NCBI RefSeq assembly: GCF_016597815.1
Contig: NZ_VCHA01000001.1
Coordinates: 868,001-932,000, forward strand
Origin: Marinobacter sp. DY40_1A1
GTDB lineage: Bacteria > Pseudomonadota > Gammaproteobacteria > Pseudomonadales > Oleiphilaceae
Length of the DNA stretch: 64,000 bases
Reading direction: 5' to 3'
Shown: positions 31,046 through 39,571 of the stretch, piece after piece
Layout: the number at the start of each line of letters is the position of its first letter
Position numbering within the stretch: position 1 is the first letter of the stretch
Position numbers and translations under genes: made by a program
The notes under the pieces: model-generated
The model's input: the letters and a program-made list of their open reading frames with translations, nothing else
Database searches by the model: none
Told to the model about the DNA's origin: nothing

Positions 31046-32926
31046 TAGTCGTTTGTAGAGTGTGTTCCGACTGATCGAAAGCTCTCTGGCAGCGCTGGAC
31101 ACGTTACCTTTACACCTGTGATAAACCTGCAGTATGTAGGCATGGCTATTACGCTCATCGCCCTCCCGCCGGTTTGGAATTATAGCTGGCTCAGGCTTGA
31201 AGCCGTTTGAGTGCTCGGAATCTGAAACTTCGTCTGGGGGTGTTATGCCGCCGTACTCAGCGAGAAAATCTGCAGGCAAGTGCCAAATTTGCACGTCCTC
31301 GCTATCAGCCAAGGCGATAGCTACTTTCAAAACGTTTACCAGCTGACGGATGTTGCCTGGCCAGCGGTGGTTTTCCAGCGTTGACAATAATTGAGGCGCT
31401 AAATATTCGCTTTGGCCCGAGTCCCGATGTTGCTGATAGATATGCTGAATCAGGCTTCGTATATCTTTGCGATGCCTCAACGCCGGCAATTCTACAGACA
31501 GGCCGTTGATCCGATAATAAAGGTCAGCCCGGAACTGCCCGGATTCTATGCTGGATAGCGGGGAGCGATTGGTTGCTGTGATCAGCCAAATATCAACCAT
31601 AATGCTCTCTGTTGCGCCCACCGGCGTAACCACCCGTTCCTGTAATACCCTAAGCAGTCTTGATTGGGCGGAAACCGGCATTTCGCCAATCTCATCGAGA
31701 AACAAAATGCCTTTGTGAGCATTGCGGATCAAGCCAAGGGAGCCTTTAGCCCGTGCGCCTGTAAATGCTCCTGGCTCGTAACCAAACAGCTCTGACTCCA
31801 CAAGTTCTGGCGGTATAGCTGCGCAGTTGACGGCAACCAGCGGTTGATCTTTTCGGTTCGAAGCCTTGTGCAACGCATTCACCAGCACTTCTTTTCCTAC
31901 ACCTGTCTCACCCGTTATCAGAACCGGAACGCCCCGCTCCAGGACTTTCAAACTTTGCTCGGCACATCGGCGTACGGAGGCGTCACCGTATTCGAGGTTG
32001 GAAAAGCTTGCCTGCTTATCAGGGAAAGTGGAGTGCTGCACACCTGCTAACGTCTCAGCAGGCGCTGTTCGGATTGTTGAGGGCCGTTTTACAAGGGCGC
32101 TGAGCCGGACCTTACTTTTGGTTTTCAGCTGTAATGGAGCTTGTTCCGGGTGGCCAAGAATGCCACTGCGATCGGTAGTGAACAGTTCATCAAGCATGAC
32201 ATTCTTTGTTTGAGTGCCCAGTAGTTGGTCGGCTCGCCGATTGCTGGCGACAACCTGGCCTGAATCATTGCATACGAGGATCCCAGACCAGGGACTATCA
32301 AAGTTATCGGCGGTCGTATTGAGTATGATTTGAAAGAAGTCAGCCTCAAACTGGCGATTGAGCAGCCGGTTTTCAACGGATTGAGCAAGCAGACGAACCA
32401 TACCGAGAGTGTGATCCTGTGGCAGGTAGGCATCACTGAACACGCTCAGCACACCAGCAAGCTCTTTTTTTGAATCGAATATGGGAGCAGCTGAAGCTAT
32501 GAGGCTTCTGTGTACCTTCAGGAAATGTTCGCTCCTTTGTACCTGTACCGCCCGCCCGGTTGCTATGGCCGTTCCTATGGCATTGGTGCCGCACAGTTGT
32601 TCCTGCCAGTTGGCGCCTTGCTGAAACCAGGGCTTTAACCGGGATTCAGTGGTGCGCTGGTCTCCCCAGCGTTTCAGTATCCTGCCTTTCTGGTCCGCCA
32701 GAAGAATCAGGCAGCGACTGCTGGAAAGTACGTTCCGGTAATAGGGAAGCACCTCAGCCTCTGAGCTGGCGATGAGTTCACCATACTGGCACGTTAAATC
32801 TTGCAGCTGCTCGCTGCTGAGTGTTGGCTGAATTGGTTCGCCTTCGTGGTCGAGGCCAATGGCAATACAGCGCTGCCAGGAATCAGAAATGTCCGTTCGA
32901 TTTGACGTGTATGTGCTCTTCTTCAT
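31025..32926 (-). CDS. Sigma-54-dependent AcoR-family transcriptional activator
   Basis: 633 residues. A GAF-like sensor region precedes a central AAA+ domain with Walker A GETGVGKE, Walker B GILFLDEIGEMP and the sigma-54 contact loop GAFTGA intact (YEPGAFTGARAKG). The end is a Fis-type helix-turn-helix (GNVSSAARELSISRNTLYKRLRELG). The sensor half resembles AcoR (SWQRC, LCGTNAIGTAI). It is divergent from the glycerol ABC operon, which has a -24/-12 element, so activation of that operon is inferred. ATG 32926 has AGGGA upstream; an ATG at 33010 is in frame but lies further into the control region. Confidence 0.88.
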   Translation of the reverse strand: MKKSTYTSNRTDISDSWQRCIAIGLDHEGEPIQPTLSSEQLQDLTCQYGELIASSEAEVLPYYRNVLSSSRCLILLADQKGRILKRWGDQRTTESRLKPWFQQGANWQEQLCGTNAIGTAIATGRAVQVQRSEHFLKVHRSLIASAAPIFDSKKELAGVLSVFSDAYLPQDHTLGMVRLLAQSVENRLLNRQFEADFFQIILNTTADNFDSPWSGILVCNDSGQVVASNRRADQLLGTQTKNVMLDELFTTDRSGILGHPEQAPLQLKTKSKVRLSALVKRPSTIRTAPAETLAGVQHSTFPDKQASFSNLEYGDASVRRCAEQSLKVLERGVPVLITGETGVGKEVLVNALHKASNRKDQPLVAVNCAAIPPELVESELFGYEPGAFTGARAKGSLGLIRNAHKGILFLDEIGEMPVSAQSRLLRVLQERVVTPVGATESIMVDIWLITATNRSPLSSIESGQFRADLYYRINGLSVELPALRHRKDIRSLIQHIYQQHRDSGQSEYLAPQLLSTLENHRWPGNIRQLVNVLKVAIALADSEDVQIWHLPADFLAEYGGITPPDEVSDSEHSNGFKPEPAIIPNRREGDERNSHAYILQVYHRCKGNVSSAARELSISRNTLYKRLRELGVR

Positions 32927-33000
32927 CAGACTACATCCCTGTGTTCGCTTTCTTGTTTTTGGAGATGCCTTGGGAAGCATGTGTTCAGTTGATGTGCGAG

Positions 33001-33027
33001 AACTGTTCAATAATCTGTTTAACAGTT
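33001..33027. promoter_or_regulatory. Inverted repeat, candidate activator binding site
   Basis: AACTGTT (33001-33007) and AACAGTT (33021-33027) form a perfect 7-base inverted repeat with a 13-base gap. It sits 75 bases before the regulator start and about 140 bases before the sigma-54 element, the usual place for an enhancer-binding activator. This is the 333-base gap 32927-33259, which holds no gene. Confidence 0.45.
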
Positions 33028-33164
33028 GTTCACGTCAATGCTTTTTTTGAACAAATTGTTTCCAAGCGAACATTGCTGTTTTCGAATGGGAAACCAGGGT
33101 GTTTTTGAGCTTTATATATAAAAACAATAACTTGGAGTTATATTCTGGGCGGATAGGTAAAAAC

Positions 33165-33180
33165 TGGTATGCGATTTGCG
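33165..33180 (+). promoter_or_regulatory. Sigma-54 -24/-12 promoter of the glycerol ABC operon
   Basis: TGGTATGCGATTTGCG fits TGGCACG-N4-TTGCA, with GG and GC separated by exactly 10 bases; three positions differ from consensus. It lies 80 bases before the first ATP-binding protein gene. Confidence 0.6.
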
Positions 33181-33194
33181 TTCATGCTCGCAAA
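33175..33194. promoter_or_regulatory. Palindromic operator overlapping the -12 element (GlpR-like)
   Basis: TTTGCG and CGCAAA are perfect inverted arms around TTCATGCT. The left arm includes the -12 GC of the sigma-54 element. GTGTTCGTTTT follows at 33209, another TGTTCG half-site. The binding protein is inferred. Confidence 0.5.
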
Positions 33195-33259
33195 CATTAA
33201 GTTTCCGGGTGTTCGTTTTATATCCGGTCGCGCTTTAATAAGAATAACAAGGAAAGCTT

Positions 33260-34354
33260 ATGTCCTTAACGCTGGAGAACCTCTCCCGCACGGTCGACGG
33301 TGTCGATTACGTTCGGGATGCCAACCTCACTTTTGAGGCGGGATCTTTCAATGTTCTGCTTGGCCGGACACTAGCCGGTAAAACCTCAATGATGCGCCTG
33401 ATGGCCGGCCTTGATAAGCCGACGAAGGGGCGTGTGCTCTACAAGGGGGAAGATGTTACCGGGCAGAGTGTGCAGCGCCGGAACATTTCGATGATCTACC
33501 AACAGTTCATCAATTACCCCACGCTCACCGTTTACGAAAACATCGCATCACCGCTACGCCTTGCCAAAATGTCAGGGTCCGAAATTGATCGCCGGGTGAA
33601 AGAAACCGCGTCAATGCTGCGGATCGAACCTCTGCTTAAACGTTACCCTCTTGAACTTTCCGGCGGCCAGCAACAGCGCACGGCCATGGCGCGAGCACTG
33701 GTAAAAGATGCAACGCTGGTGCTGTTCGATGAACCCCTGGTGAACCTTGATTACAAGCTGAGGGAAGAGCTTCGTGCAGAGCTGCGGGATTTGTTTCGAG
33801 AGCGTCAATGCATTGCAGTTTACGCAACCACGGAAGCCAATGAGGCTTTGGCGTTGGGTGGCACCACAACTCTGTTGCATGAGGGTGGCGTTGTTCAGAG
33901 CGGGCCTGTTATGGATGTTTATCGTTCACCCGTTAACACCCTCGCGGCACAGTTGTTCAGTGAGCCGCCCATGAACATCATCCGTGGCCGTGTAAGCGAT
34001 ACCGAAGTGACCTTCGATGAGTATTCACACCACGCATTAACTCAGGAGTTGGCAAGGTTGGCCCCGGGCGACTATTGGTTCGGGATTCGGCCCAGCCACA
34101 TAGCGCTGGTGCCTGCCAATGATGATGACCTTGAGATGTCTATGGAGGTTGCTCTCAGCGAGATCAGTGGCTCTGAAACCTTCATGCATGTTGAGAACAG
34201 CCATTTCGAGATGGTGTTGCAGTTGATGGGTGTTCATCAATATCACACTGGCGCGCCGCTCAAGGTGTACTTGCCAGTGAACAAACTGTTTGTATTCGAC
34301 AGTAATGAGCAGCTGGTGCACACACCAACACGGGTTTCAGGAGGTGCAAACTGA
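33260..34354 (+). CDS. glpS: Glycerol ABC importer ATP-binding protein GlpS
   Basis: 364 residues: an ATPase domain (about 1-230) and a C-terminal TOBE-type domain. The signature LSGGQ (133-137), the Q-loop and Walker B LVLFDE (Asp157, Glu158) are intact. Walker A is unusual (GRTLAGKT, 35-42) and the switch His of the H-loop is Thr191 (VYATTE where family members have VYVTHD). It pairs with the next gene product, which has the opposite defects. First gene of a tight operon; the order matches Rhizobium glpSTPQUV. Substrate glycerol is inferred from the neighbouring glpD, glpR and glpK. Confidence 0.85.
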   Translation: MSLTLENLSRTVDGVDYVRDANLTFEAGSFNVLLGRTLAGKTSMMRLMAGLDKPTKGRVLYKGEDVTGQSVQRRNISMIYQQFINYPTLTVYENIASPLRLAKMSGSEIDRRVKETASMLRIEPLLKRYPLELSGGQQQRTAMARALVKDATLVLFDEPLVNLDYKLREELRAELRDLFRERQCIAVYATTEANEALALGGTTTLLHEGGVVQSGPVMDVYRSPVNTLAAQLFSEPPMNIIRGRVSDTEVTFDEYSHHALTQELARLAPGDYWFGIRPSHIALVPANDDDLEMSMEVALSEISGSETFMHVENSHFEMVLQLMGVHQYHTGAPLKVYLPVNKLFVFDSNEQLVHTPTRVSGGAN

Positions 34355-35454
34355 TGGCTGAAATTCAACTGAAATCTTTGGCGCACAGTTACAGCGCAAA
34401 CCCATCGGGCCCCGGTGATTACGCTATCCGACAGCTGGATCATGTGTGGCACAAGGGCGGAGCTTACGCGCTGCTTGGGCCATCGGGTTGTGGCAAAAGC
34501 ACCATGCTGAACATTATCTCCGGGTTGGTTCAGCCCTCTGAAGGGGAGGTGCTGTTTGATGGCAAGCGGGTGAACGAGCTTTCACCCCGAGACAGAAATA
34601 TCGCCCAGGTGTTTCAGTTCCCTGTGGTCTACGACTCGATGACTGTATTCGAGAATCTGGCGTTTCCCCTCAAGAACAACAAGGTGCCTGCTGCAAAGAT
34701 CAAAACCCGCGTGCAGGAAATTGCAGAGGTTCTTGAAATTGAGGACAAACTGCACAAGAAGGCGAAGAACCTGACGGCTGATGAAAAACAGAAGGTTTCC
34801 ATGGGCCGTGGTTTGGTGAGGGAAGATGTCTCCGCCATTTTGTTTGATGAACCTTTGACGGTTATCGATCCTCAGCTCAAGTGGAAGTTGCGTAGAAAGC
34901 TCAAGCAGATTCACGAGCAGTTCGATATCACCATGGTGTACGTCACCCACGATCAGCTTGAGGCATCTACCTTCGCCGACAGAATTGCCGTGATGTTCGA
35001 CGGGCAGGTGGTGCAATTCGGCACACCCACGGAGCTGTTCGAAGCACCCAACCACACGTTTGTCGGCTACTTCATCGGTAGCCCAGGCATGAATATTCTG
35101 GAGGTTGAAAGATGCCAGGGGGGCGTTCGGTTTGATTCAACTGAACTGCGCCTCGAACCCTGGCAGTCAGAGATTCTCGGGGGCATGAAATCCGACAACC
35201 TGAAGATTGGTATCCGGCCCGAGTTTATCGAAATCTCCCCGGTAATGTCCGATGACACCTACGCCGCTGAAGTGCGAGATGTGGAGGATCTTGGTACCTA
35301 CAAGATTGTGACGGTGAAACTCGGCGAACAGCAGATGAAAGTGCGCCAGAGTGAAGAGTTTGATGCCGGCATTGGTAGCCAGGTAAATCTCCTGTTCCCG
35401 GGGCAGTGGCTAATGCTTTATGTGGATGAATTCCTGGTACAGGAGCAACAGTGA
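34354..35454 (+). CDS. glpT: Glycerol ABC importer ATP-binding protein GlpT
   Basis: 366 residues with an ATPase and a C-terminal TOBE-like domain. Walker A GPSGCGKS (42-49), Walker B ILFDE (Asp165, Glu166) and the H-loop His199 (VYVTHD) are canonical. The ABC signature is LTADE (140-144) rather than LSGGQ. Combined with GlpS, this leaves one canonical and one degenerate ATP site. It overlaps glpS by one base (TGATG), with AGGAGG before ATG. It should not be confused with the glycerol-3-phosphate antiporter of the same symbol in E. coli. Confidence 0.85.
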   Translation: MAEIQLKSLAHSYSANPSGPGDYAIRQLDHVWHKGGAYALLGPSGCGKSTMLNIISGLVQPSEGEVLFDGKRVNELSPRDRNIAQVFQFPVVYDSMTVFENLAFPLKNNKVPAAKIKTRVQEIAEVLEIEDKLHKKAKNLTADEKQKVSMGRGLVREDVSAILFDEPLTVIDPQLKWKLRRKLKQIHEQFDITMVYVTHDQLEASTFADRIAVMFDGQVVQFGTPTELFEAPNHTFVGYFIGSPGMNILEVERCQGGVRFDSTELRLEPWQSEILGGMKSDNLKIGIRPEFIEISPVMSDDTYAAEVRDVEDLGTYKIVTVKLGEQQMKVRQSEEFDAGIGSQVNLLFPGQWLMLYVDEFLVQEQQ

Positions 35455-36320
35455 TGGACAAGATCCCGGATAACAGAGCCTGGTGGCTCGTCCTGCCGGT
35501 TTTCCTGCTCGTAGCCTTTTCGGCACTCGTACCACTTATGACGGTGGTGAACTATTCCGTTCAGGATATTTTTGGCCCGGGCCAAGCCTACTACGTTGGC
35601 ACGGAGTGGTTTAAAGAAGTTCTGACGGATCAACGATTGCAGGATTCATTAATCCGACAGTTTGCCTTCTCCGGCGCGGTATTGTTGATTCAGATTCCGT
35701 TGGGTATTGGTGTTGCGCTTATGATGCCCAAGTCTGGAATCAAGGGGTCACTTTGTCTCATTCTGGTTGCTATTCCGCTACTTATTCCCTGGAACGTTGT
35801 AGGGACTATCTGGCAAATATTTGCCCGGGGCGATATCGGATTATTTGGCTGGGCGGTGAACCAGGCCGGCATCGATTACAACTACACGGGGGATACGGTA
35901 GATGCCTGGCTGACCGTCCTTCTTATGGATGTTTGGCACTGGACACCTCTGGTTGCTCTGTTGTGCTACTCAGGATTGAGGGCTATTCCCGAGGCCTTTT
36001 ACCAAGCCGCTGAAATTGATCGTGCTTCCAAGTGGGCAGTGTTTCGTTATATCCAGCTCCCGCGCCTCAAGAGCGTATTGATCATTGCTGTGCTGTTGCG
36101 GTTTATGGACAGCTTCATGATCTATATCGAACCCTTTGTGCTCACTGGCGGTGGCCCGGGAAGCTCGACGACCTTCCTTAGCCAGACCCTTACAACCATG
36201 GCAATAGGGCAGTTTGATCTCGGGCGTGCAGCGGCATTCTCGTTGATCTACTTCCTGATCGTATTGCTGATTTCCTGGTTATTCTTCACAGCCATTACTC
36301 ACGCCGATAAAGAAAAATAA
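35454..36320 (+). CDS. glpP: Glycerol ABC importer permease GlpP
   Basis: 288 residues, six predicted membrane segments, MalF/UgpA-like. The cytoplasmic EAA loop reads EAFYQAAEIDRASKWAVFRYI, the contact with an ATPase subunit. The ATG at 35454 overlaps the glpT stop by one base; AGGAG is 8 bases before it, and a GTG three bases earlier is the alternative. It is expected to form the membrane channel with the next permease. Confidence 0.88.
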   Translation: MDKIPDNRAWWLVLPVFLLVAFSALVPLMTVVNYSVQDIFGPGQAYYVGTEWFKEVLTDQRLQDSLIRQFAFSGAVLLIQIPLGIGVALMMPKSGIKGSLCLILVAIPLLIPWNVVGTIWQIFARGDIGLFGWAVNQAGIDYNYTGDTVDAWLTVLLMDVWHWTPLVALLCYSGLRAIPEAFYQAAEIDRASKWAVFRYIQLPRLKSVLIIAVLLRFMDSFMIYIEPFVLTGGGPGSSTTFLSQTLTTMAIGQFDLGRAAAFSLIYFLIVLLISWLFFTAITHADKEK

Positions 36321-36330
36321 GGAGAGTGTG

Positions 36331-37137
36331 ATGAGGCAAACAGGCTATAAAAACATCGGGATCACCATATATATCCTGCTCCTTCTTACGCCGGTTTACT
36401 GGCTGCTGAACATGTCGTTCAAAACCAACCGTGAAATTCTGGGGGGGCTCACGTTATGGCCGCAGAATTTCACGTTTGATAACTATGCGGTGATCTTTAC
36501 AGACCCCAGCTGGTATAACGGCTACCTCAACTCAATGGCGTATGTGTCTATCAACGTGGTGATTACCTTGTTGGTTGCTTTGCCTGCGGCCTACGCCTTC
36601 AGCCGGTACAAGTTTCTGGGGGATAAGCATCTGTTCTTCTGGTTGCTCAGCAACCGGATGGCGCCGCCGGCGGTTTTCCTGCTGCCATTCTTTCAGCTGT
36701 ATTCATCTATCGGGCTTTTCGATACCCACATTGCCGTTGCCTTGGCCCACTGTTTATTCAACGTGCCCTTGGCGGTTTGGATTCTTGAGGGGTTCATGAA
36801 GGGTGTTCCTCGTGAATACGATGAGATGGCTTATATCGATGGCTACAGCTTTCCGAAGTTCTTCATAAAGGTGTTTTTGCCGATGATTCGCTCAGGCATC
36901 GGTGTAACGGCCTTCTTTGCCTTCATGTTCTCGTGGGTTGAGTTGCTTCTGGCCAGAACACTGACCTCTGTGGATGCTCAGCCAATTGGCGCAATCATGA
37001 CTCGTACGATAGGGGCGAGTGGTATTGATTGGGGTGTGCTGGCCGCGGCTGGCGTTCTAACAATAATCCCAGGCTTGCTGGTTATCTGGTTCGTTCGTAA
37101 CCATGTGGCTAAAGGCTTCGCTCTCGGGCGCGTTTAA
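36331..37137 (+). CDS. glpQ: Glycerol ABC importer permease GlpQ
   Basis: 268 residues, six predicted membrane segments, MalG/UgpE-like. The EAA-type loop is PREYDEMAYIDGYSFPKFFIKVFLP. GGAGAG stands 6 bases before ATG 36331 (a GTG three bases earlier is in frame). It lies 10 bases after the first permease. It forms the second half of the channel. It is unrelated to the glycerophosphodiesterase GlpQ of E. coli. Confidence 0.88.
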   Translation: MRQTGYKNIGITIYILLLLTPVYWLLNMSFKTNREILGGLTLWPQNFTFDNYAVIFTDPSWYNGYLNSMAYVSINVVITLLVALPAAYAFSRYKFLGDKHLFFWLLSNRMAPPAVFLLPFFQLYSSIGLFDTHIAVALAHCLFNVPLAVWILEGFMKGVPREYDEMAYIDGYSFPKFFIKVFLPMIRSGIGVTAFFAFMFSWVELLLARTLTSVDAQPIGAIMTRTIGASGIDWGVLAAAGVLTIIPGLLVIWFVRNHVAKGFALGRV

Positions 37138-37148
37138 GGAGAAAGCAA

Positions 37149-37424
37149 ATGATTGCCTGGATGAATTGGACCCCTACGGTCATCGTGTTTTTTGCAGTTA
37201 TTGCAATGATTCTTGCGGTAATGACCGTTTACGAAATCGTATCTCCCTGCATAGAGCGCAAAGGCTTTTTACCAATAGAGACAACGCGCGGAGACCGGTT
37301 ATTTATTGGTTTGCTTTCCGCAGCCTACATACACCTCACCTTCCTTGCGGTTAGTGACATCACTTTGTGGGTTGCGTTGGCTGTGTCTGTTGTCTGGCTT
37401 CTGGTTTTGCTGCGATGGGGCTAG
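37149..37424 (+). CDS. glpU: DUF2160 small membrane protein (GlpU)
   Basis: 91 residues with three hydrophobic stretches (about 7-30, 51-67 and 70-88) and a conserved-looking centre YEIVSPCIERKGFLPIETTRGDRLFIG. DUF2160 proteins occur in Rhizobium-type glycerol importer operons; their role is not known. AAGGAG precedes ATG and it starts 11 bases after the second permease. The next 216 bases separate it from the binding protein. Confidence 0.75.
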   Translation: MIAWMNWTPTVIVFFAVIAMILAVMTVYEIVSPCIERKGFLPIETTRGDRLFIGLLSAAYIHLTFLAVSDITLWVALAVSVVWLLVLLRWG

Positions 37425-37589
37425 GAAGGCGACCGAACAGGGGGCAATAAACGCACCCCGAATAAACGTGCTCAAATGTTGTAAAGGATTCGAAACCGAA
37501 CTATTTTTTCACCAGGAACGAAAGTGATGAGTGTTTGGTTTTCGAAAAGGCAAGGCTAGAGGTAACAAGCGCTGTAACAAGCCAAAACC

Positions 37590-37612
37590 GGAGCGAAGGC
37601 TTTCTTCGCCCC
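37590..37612 (+). other. Stem-loop ahead of the binding-protein gene
   Basis: GGAGCGAAG pairs with CTTCGCCCC (one mismatch) around GCTTT, with no T tract. It lies 28 bases before the glpV start, in the 216-base gap. It may set a processed or protected 5' end that lets the binding protein be made in excess. Confidence 0.45.
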
Positions 37613-37640
37613 ATTCATAATAAAGATGACGAGGTTGGGT

Positions 37641-39389
37641 ATGTTTAAAAACAATAAATATCCTAAGACCCTACTGCTTGGCGCTGCAATTGGTGCTGTC
37701 AGTTTGGGCCTGAGCCTGCAGGCCAGTGCTGATCAGTACTCGGATGCGGCTGAAAAGTGGGTAAACGACTCGTTCAAACGGTCTACCCTTACCAAAGAAC
37801 AGCAGATGGAAGAGATGGCTTGGTTCACCAAAGCTGCGGAGCCTTTCCGTGGCATGGAAATCAATGTTGTTTCAGAAACCATTGCAACACATGAATACGA
37901 ATCCAGCGTGCTGGCCAAGGCCTTCACCGACATTACCGGCATCAAGCTTACCCATACCCTGATTCAGGAAGGGGATGTTATCGAGAAGCTGCAAACCCAG
38001 ATGCAGTCGGGGCGCAACATCTATGATGGCTACGTGAATGACTCTGACTTGATTGGTACTCACGTCAGGTACGGTAAGGTTGTAGCGGTTGAAGATATTA
38101 TGAAGGGTGAAGGCAAGGACCTAACCCTGCCAACGCTGGATCTTGATGATTTCATCGGCCTTGATTTCACCACCGGCCCTGATGGCAAACTTTACCAACT
38201 GCCAACTCAGCAGTTTGCAAACCTGTATTGGTTTCGCGCTGACTGGTTTGAGCGTGCAGATCTGAAAAAGCAGTTCAAGGAACTCTACGGCTATGACTTG
38301 GGTGTTCCTGTTAACTGGTCGGCCTACGAAGACATTGCAGAGTTCTTCTCGGTTCACGTTAAAGAGATAGACGGCAAAAAAGTATACGGCCACATGGACT
38401 ACGGCAAGAAGGACCCCTCCCTGGGATGGCGCTTCACCGATGCGTGGTTCTCCATGGCGGGTGCTGGCGACAAAGGCCTGCCTAACGGTTTACCTGTAGA
38501 TGAATGGGGCGTTCGGGTAGAGGATTGCCACCCTGTTGGTTCTGATGTTTCCCGCGGTGGTGCTACAAACAGCCCTGCTGCAGTTTACGCGACTGAGAAG
38601 TATGTGGAATGGATGGGCAAGTATGCGCCGCCAGAGGCTACGGGGATGACCTTCTCCGAATCTGGCCCCGTACCTGCACAAGGCAATGTAGCCCAGCAGA
38701 TTTTCTGGTACACAGCTTTTACTGCCAGCATGATCGAAGAGGGTCTGCCAGTTGTAAACGAGGAAGGTTTACCCAAGTGGCGCATGGCACCTTCACCACG
38801 TGGCCCATACTGGGAAGAGGGCATGAAACTGGGCTATCAGGACGTTGGTTCCTGGACGTTCCTGAACTCGACACCTGAAAAACGTCGCTTGGCGGCATGG
38901 CTTTACGCACAGTTCACCGTGTCGAAAACGGTGTCCCTTGAAAAGCTTGTGGCAGGTCTGACCCCGATTCGCGATTCCGATATTAACTCGGACGTGATGA
39001 CGGAAATGGCACCTAAGCTGGGCGGCCTGGTTGAATTCTACCGCAGCCCTGCACGTGTTCAGTGGACGCCTACCGGCACCAACATTCCCGACTACCCGAA
39101 GATGGCTCAGCTGTGGTGGCAGTATGTTGCACAGGCAGCCAGTGGCGAAGCCACAGCGCAGGAAGCGCTTGATGGTTTGGCAAAGGCTCAGGATCGGGTT
39201 ATGGAGCGGCTACAGAGAGCCAATGTTCTGACCACCTGCGCTCCAAAGCTGAACGAGCCGCGTGATCCGCAGTACTGGTTCGATCAGCCTGGCGCACCCA
39301 AGCCCAAACTGGCGAATGAAAAAGTGCAGGGTCAAACTGTACCTTATGATGAGCTGATTAAAACCTGGGAAGATGCTCGCAAGAGCTGA
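37641..39389 (+). CDS. glpV: Glycerol ABC importer substrate-binding protein GlpV
   Basis: 582 residues. A signal peptide (MFKNNKYPKTLLLGAAIG, cleavage after ASA near residue 30) sends it to the periplasm. The mature part is a large extracellular solute-binding protein (family 1 type), bigger than the usual 400 residues, as in Rhizobium GlpV. GAGG is 6 bases before ATG 37641, so this start is preferred over ATG 37626. The gap upstream may hold a separate promoter or a processing stem. A strong terminator follows. Confidence 0.85.
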   Translation: MFKNNKYPKTLLLGAAIGAVSLGLSLQASADQYSDAAEKWVNDSFKRSTLTKEQQMEEMAWFTKAAEPFRGMEINVVSETIATHEYESSVLAKAFTDITGIKLTHTLIQEGDVIEKLQTQMQSGRNIYDGYVNDSDLIGTHVRYGKVVAVEDIMKGEGKDLTLPTLDLDDFIGLDFTTGPDGKLYQLPTQQFANLYWFRADWFERADLKKQFKELYGYDLGVPVNWSAYEDIAEFFSVHVKEIDGKKVYGHMDYGKKDPSLGWRFTDAWFSMAGAGDKGLPNGLPVDEWGVRVEDCHPVGSDVSRGGATNSPAAVYATEKYVEWMGKYAPPEATGMTFSESGPVPAQGNVAQQIFWYTAFTASMIEEGLPVVNEEGLPKWRMAPSPRGPYWEEGMKLGYQDVGSWTFLNSTPEKRRLAAWLYAQFTVSKTVSLEKLVAGLTPIRDSDINSDVMTEMAPKLGGLVEFYRSPARVQWTPTGTNIPDYPKMAQLWWQYVAQAASGEATAQEALDGLAKAQDRVMERLQRANVLTTCAPKLNEPRDPQYWFDQPGAPKPKLANEKVQGQTVPYDELIKTWEDARKS

Positions 39390-39411
39390 GCCCGGTAGTA
39401 GGTTGTAGTAA

Positions 39412-39456
39412 CTTGCCGGGCACTGTCATTCAGGCGGTGCCCGGCAAGCTGTTTTA
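39412..39456 (+). terminator. Intrinsic terminator of the glycerol importer operon
   Basis: CTTGCCGGGCAC and GTGCCCGGCAAG are 12-base perfect arms, followed by CTGTTTTAT. The last gene of the operon stops 23 bases before. Confidence 0.85.
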
Positions 39457-39571
39457 TCCCTTCTCTTATAAAAAATTGCACGATTGCCTTCTCACTGACA
39501 TGATCCCTAATACGCTTGCTTGAACTCACGAGTACCGCAATACCGGATGAGCCCATGCTGAGGAGTTTTTC

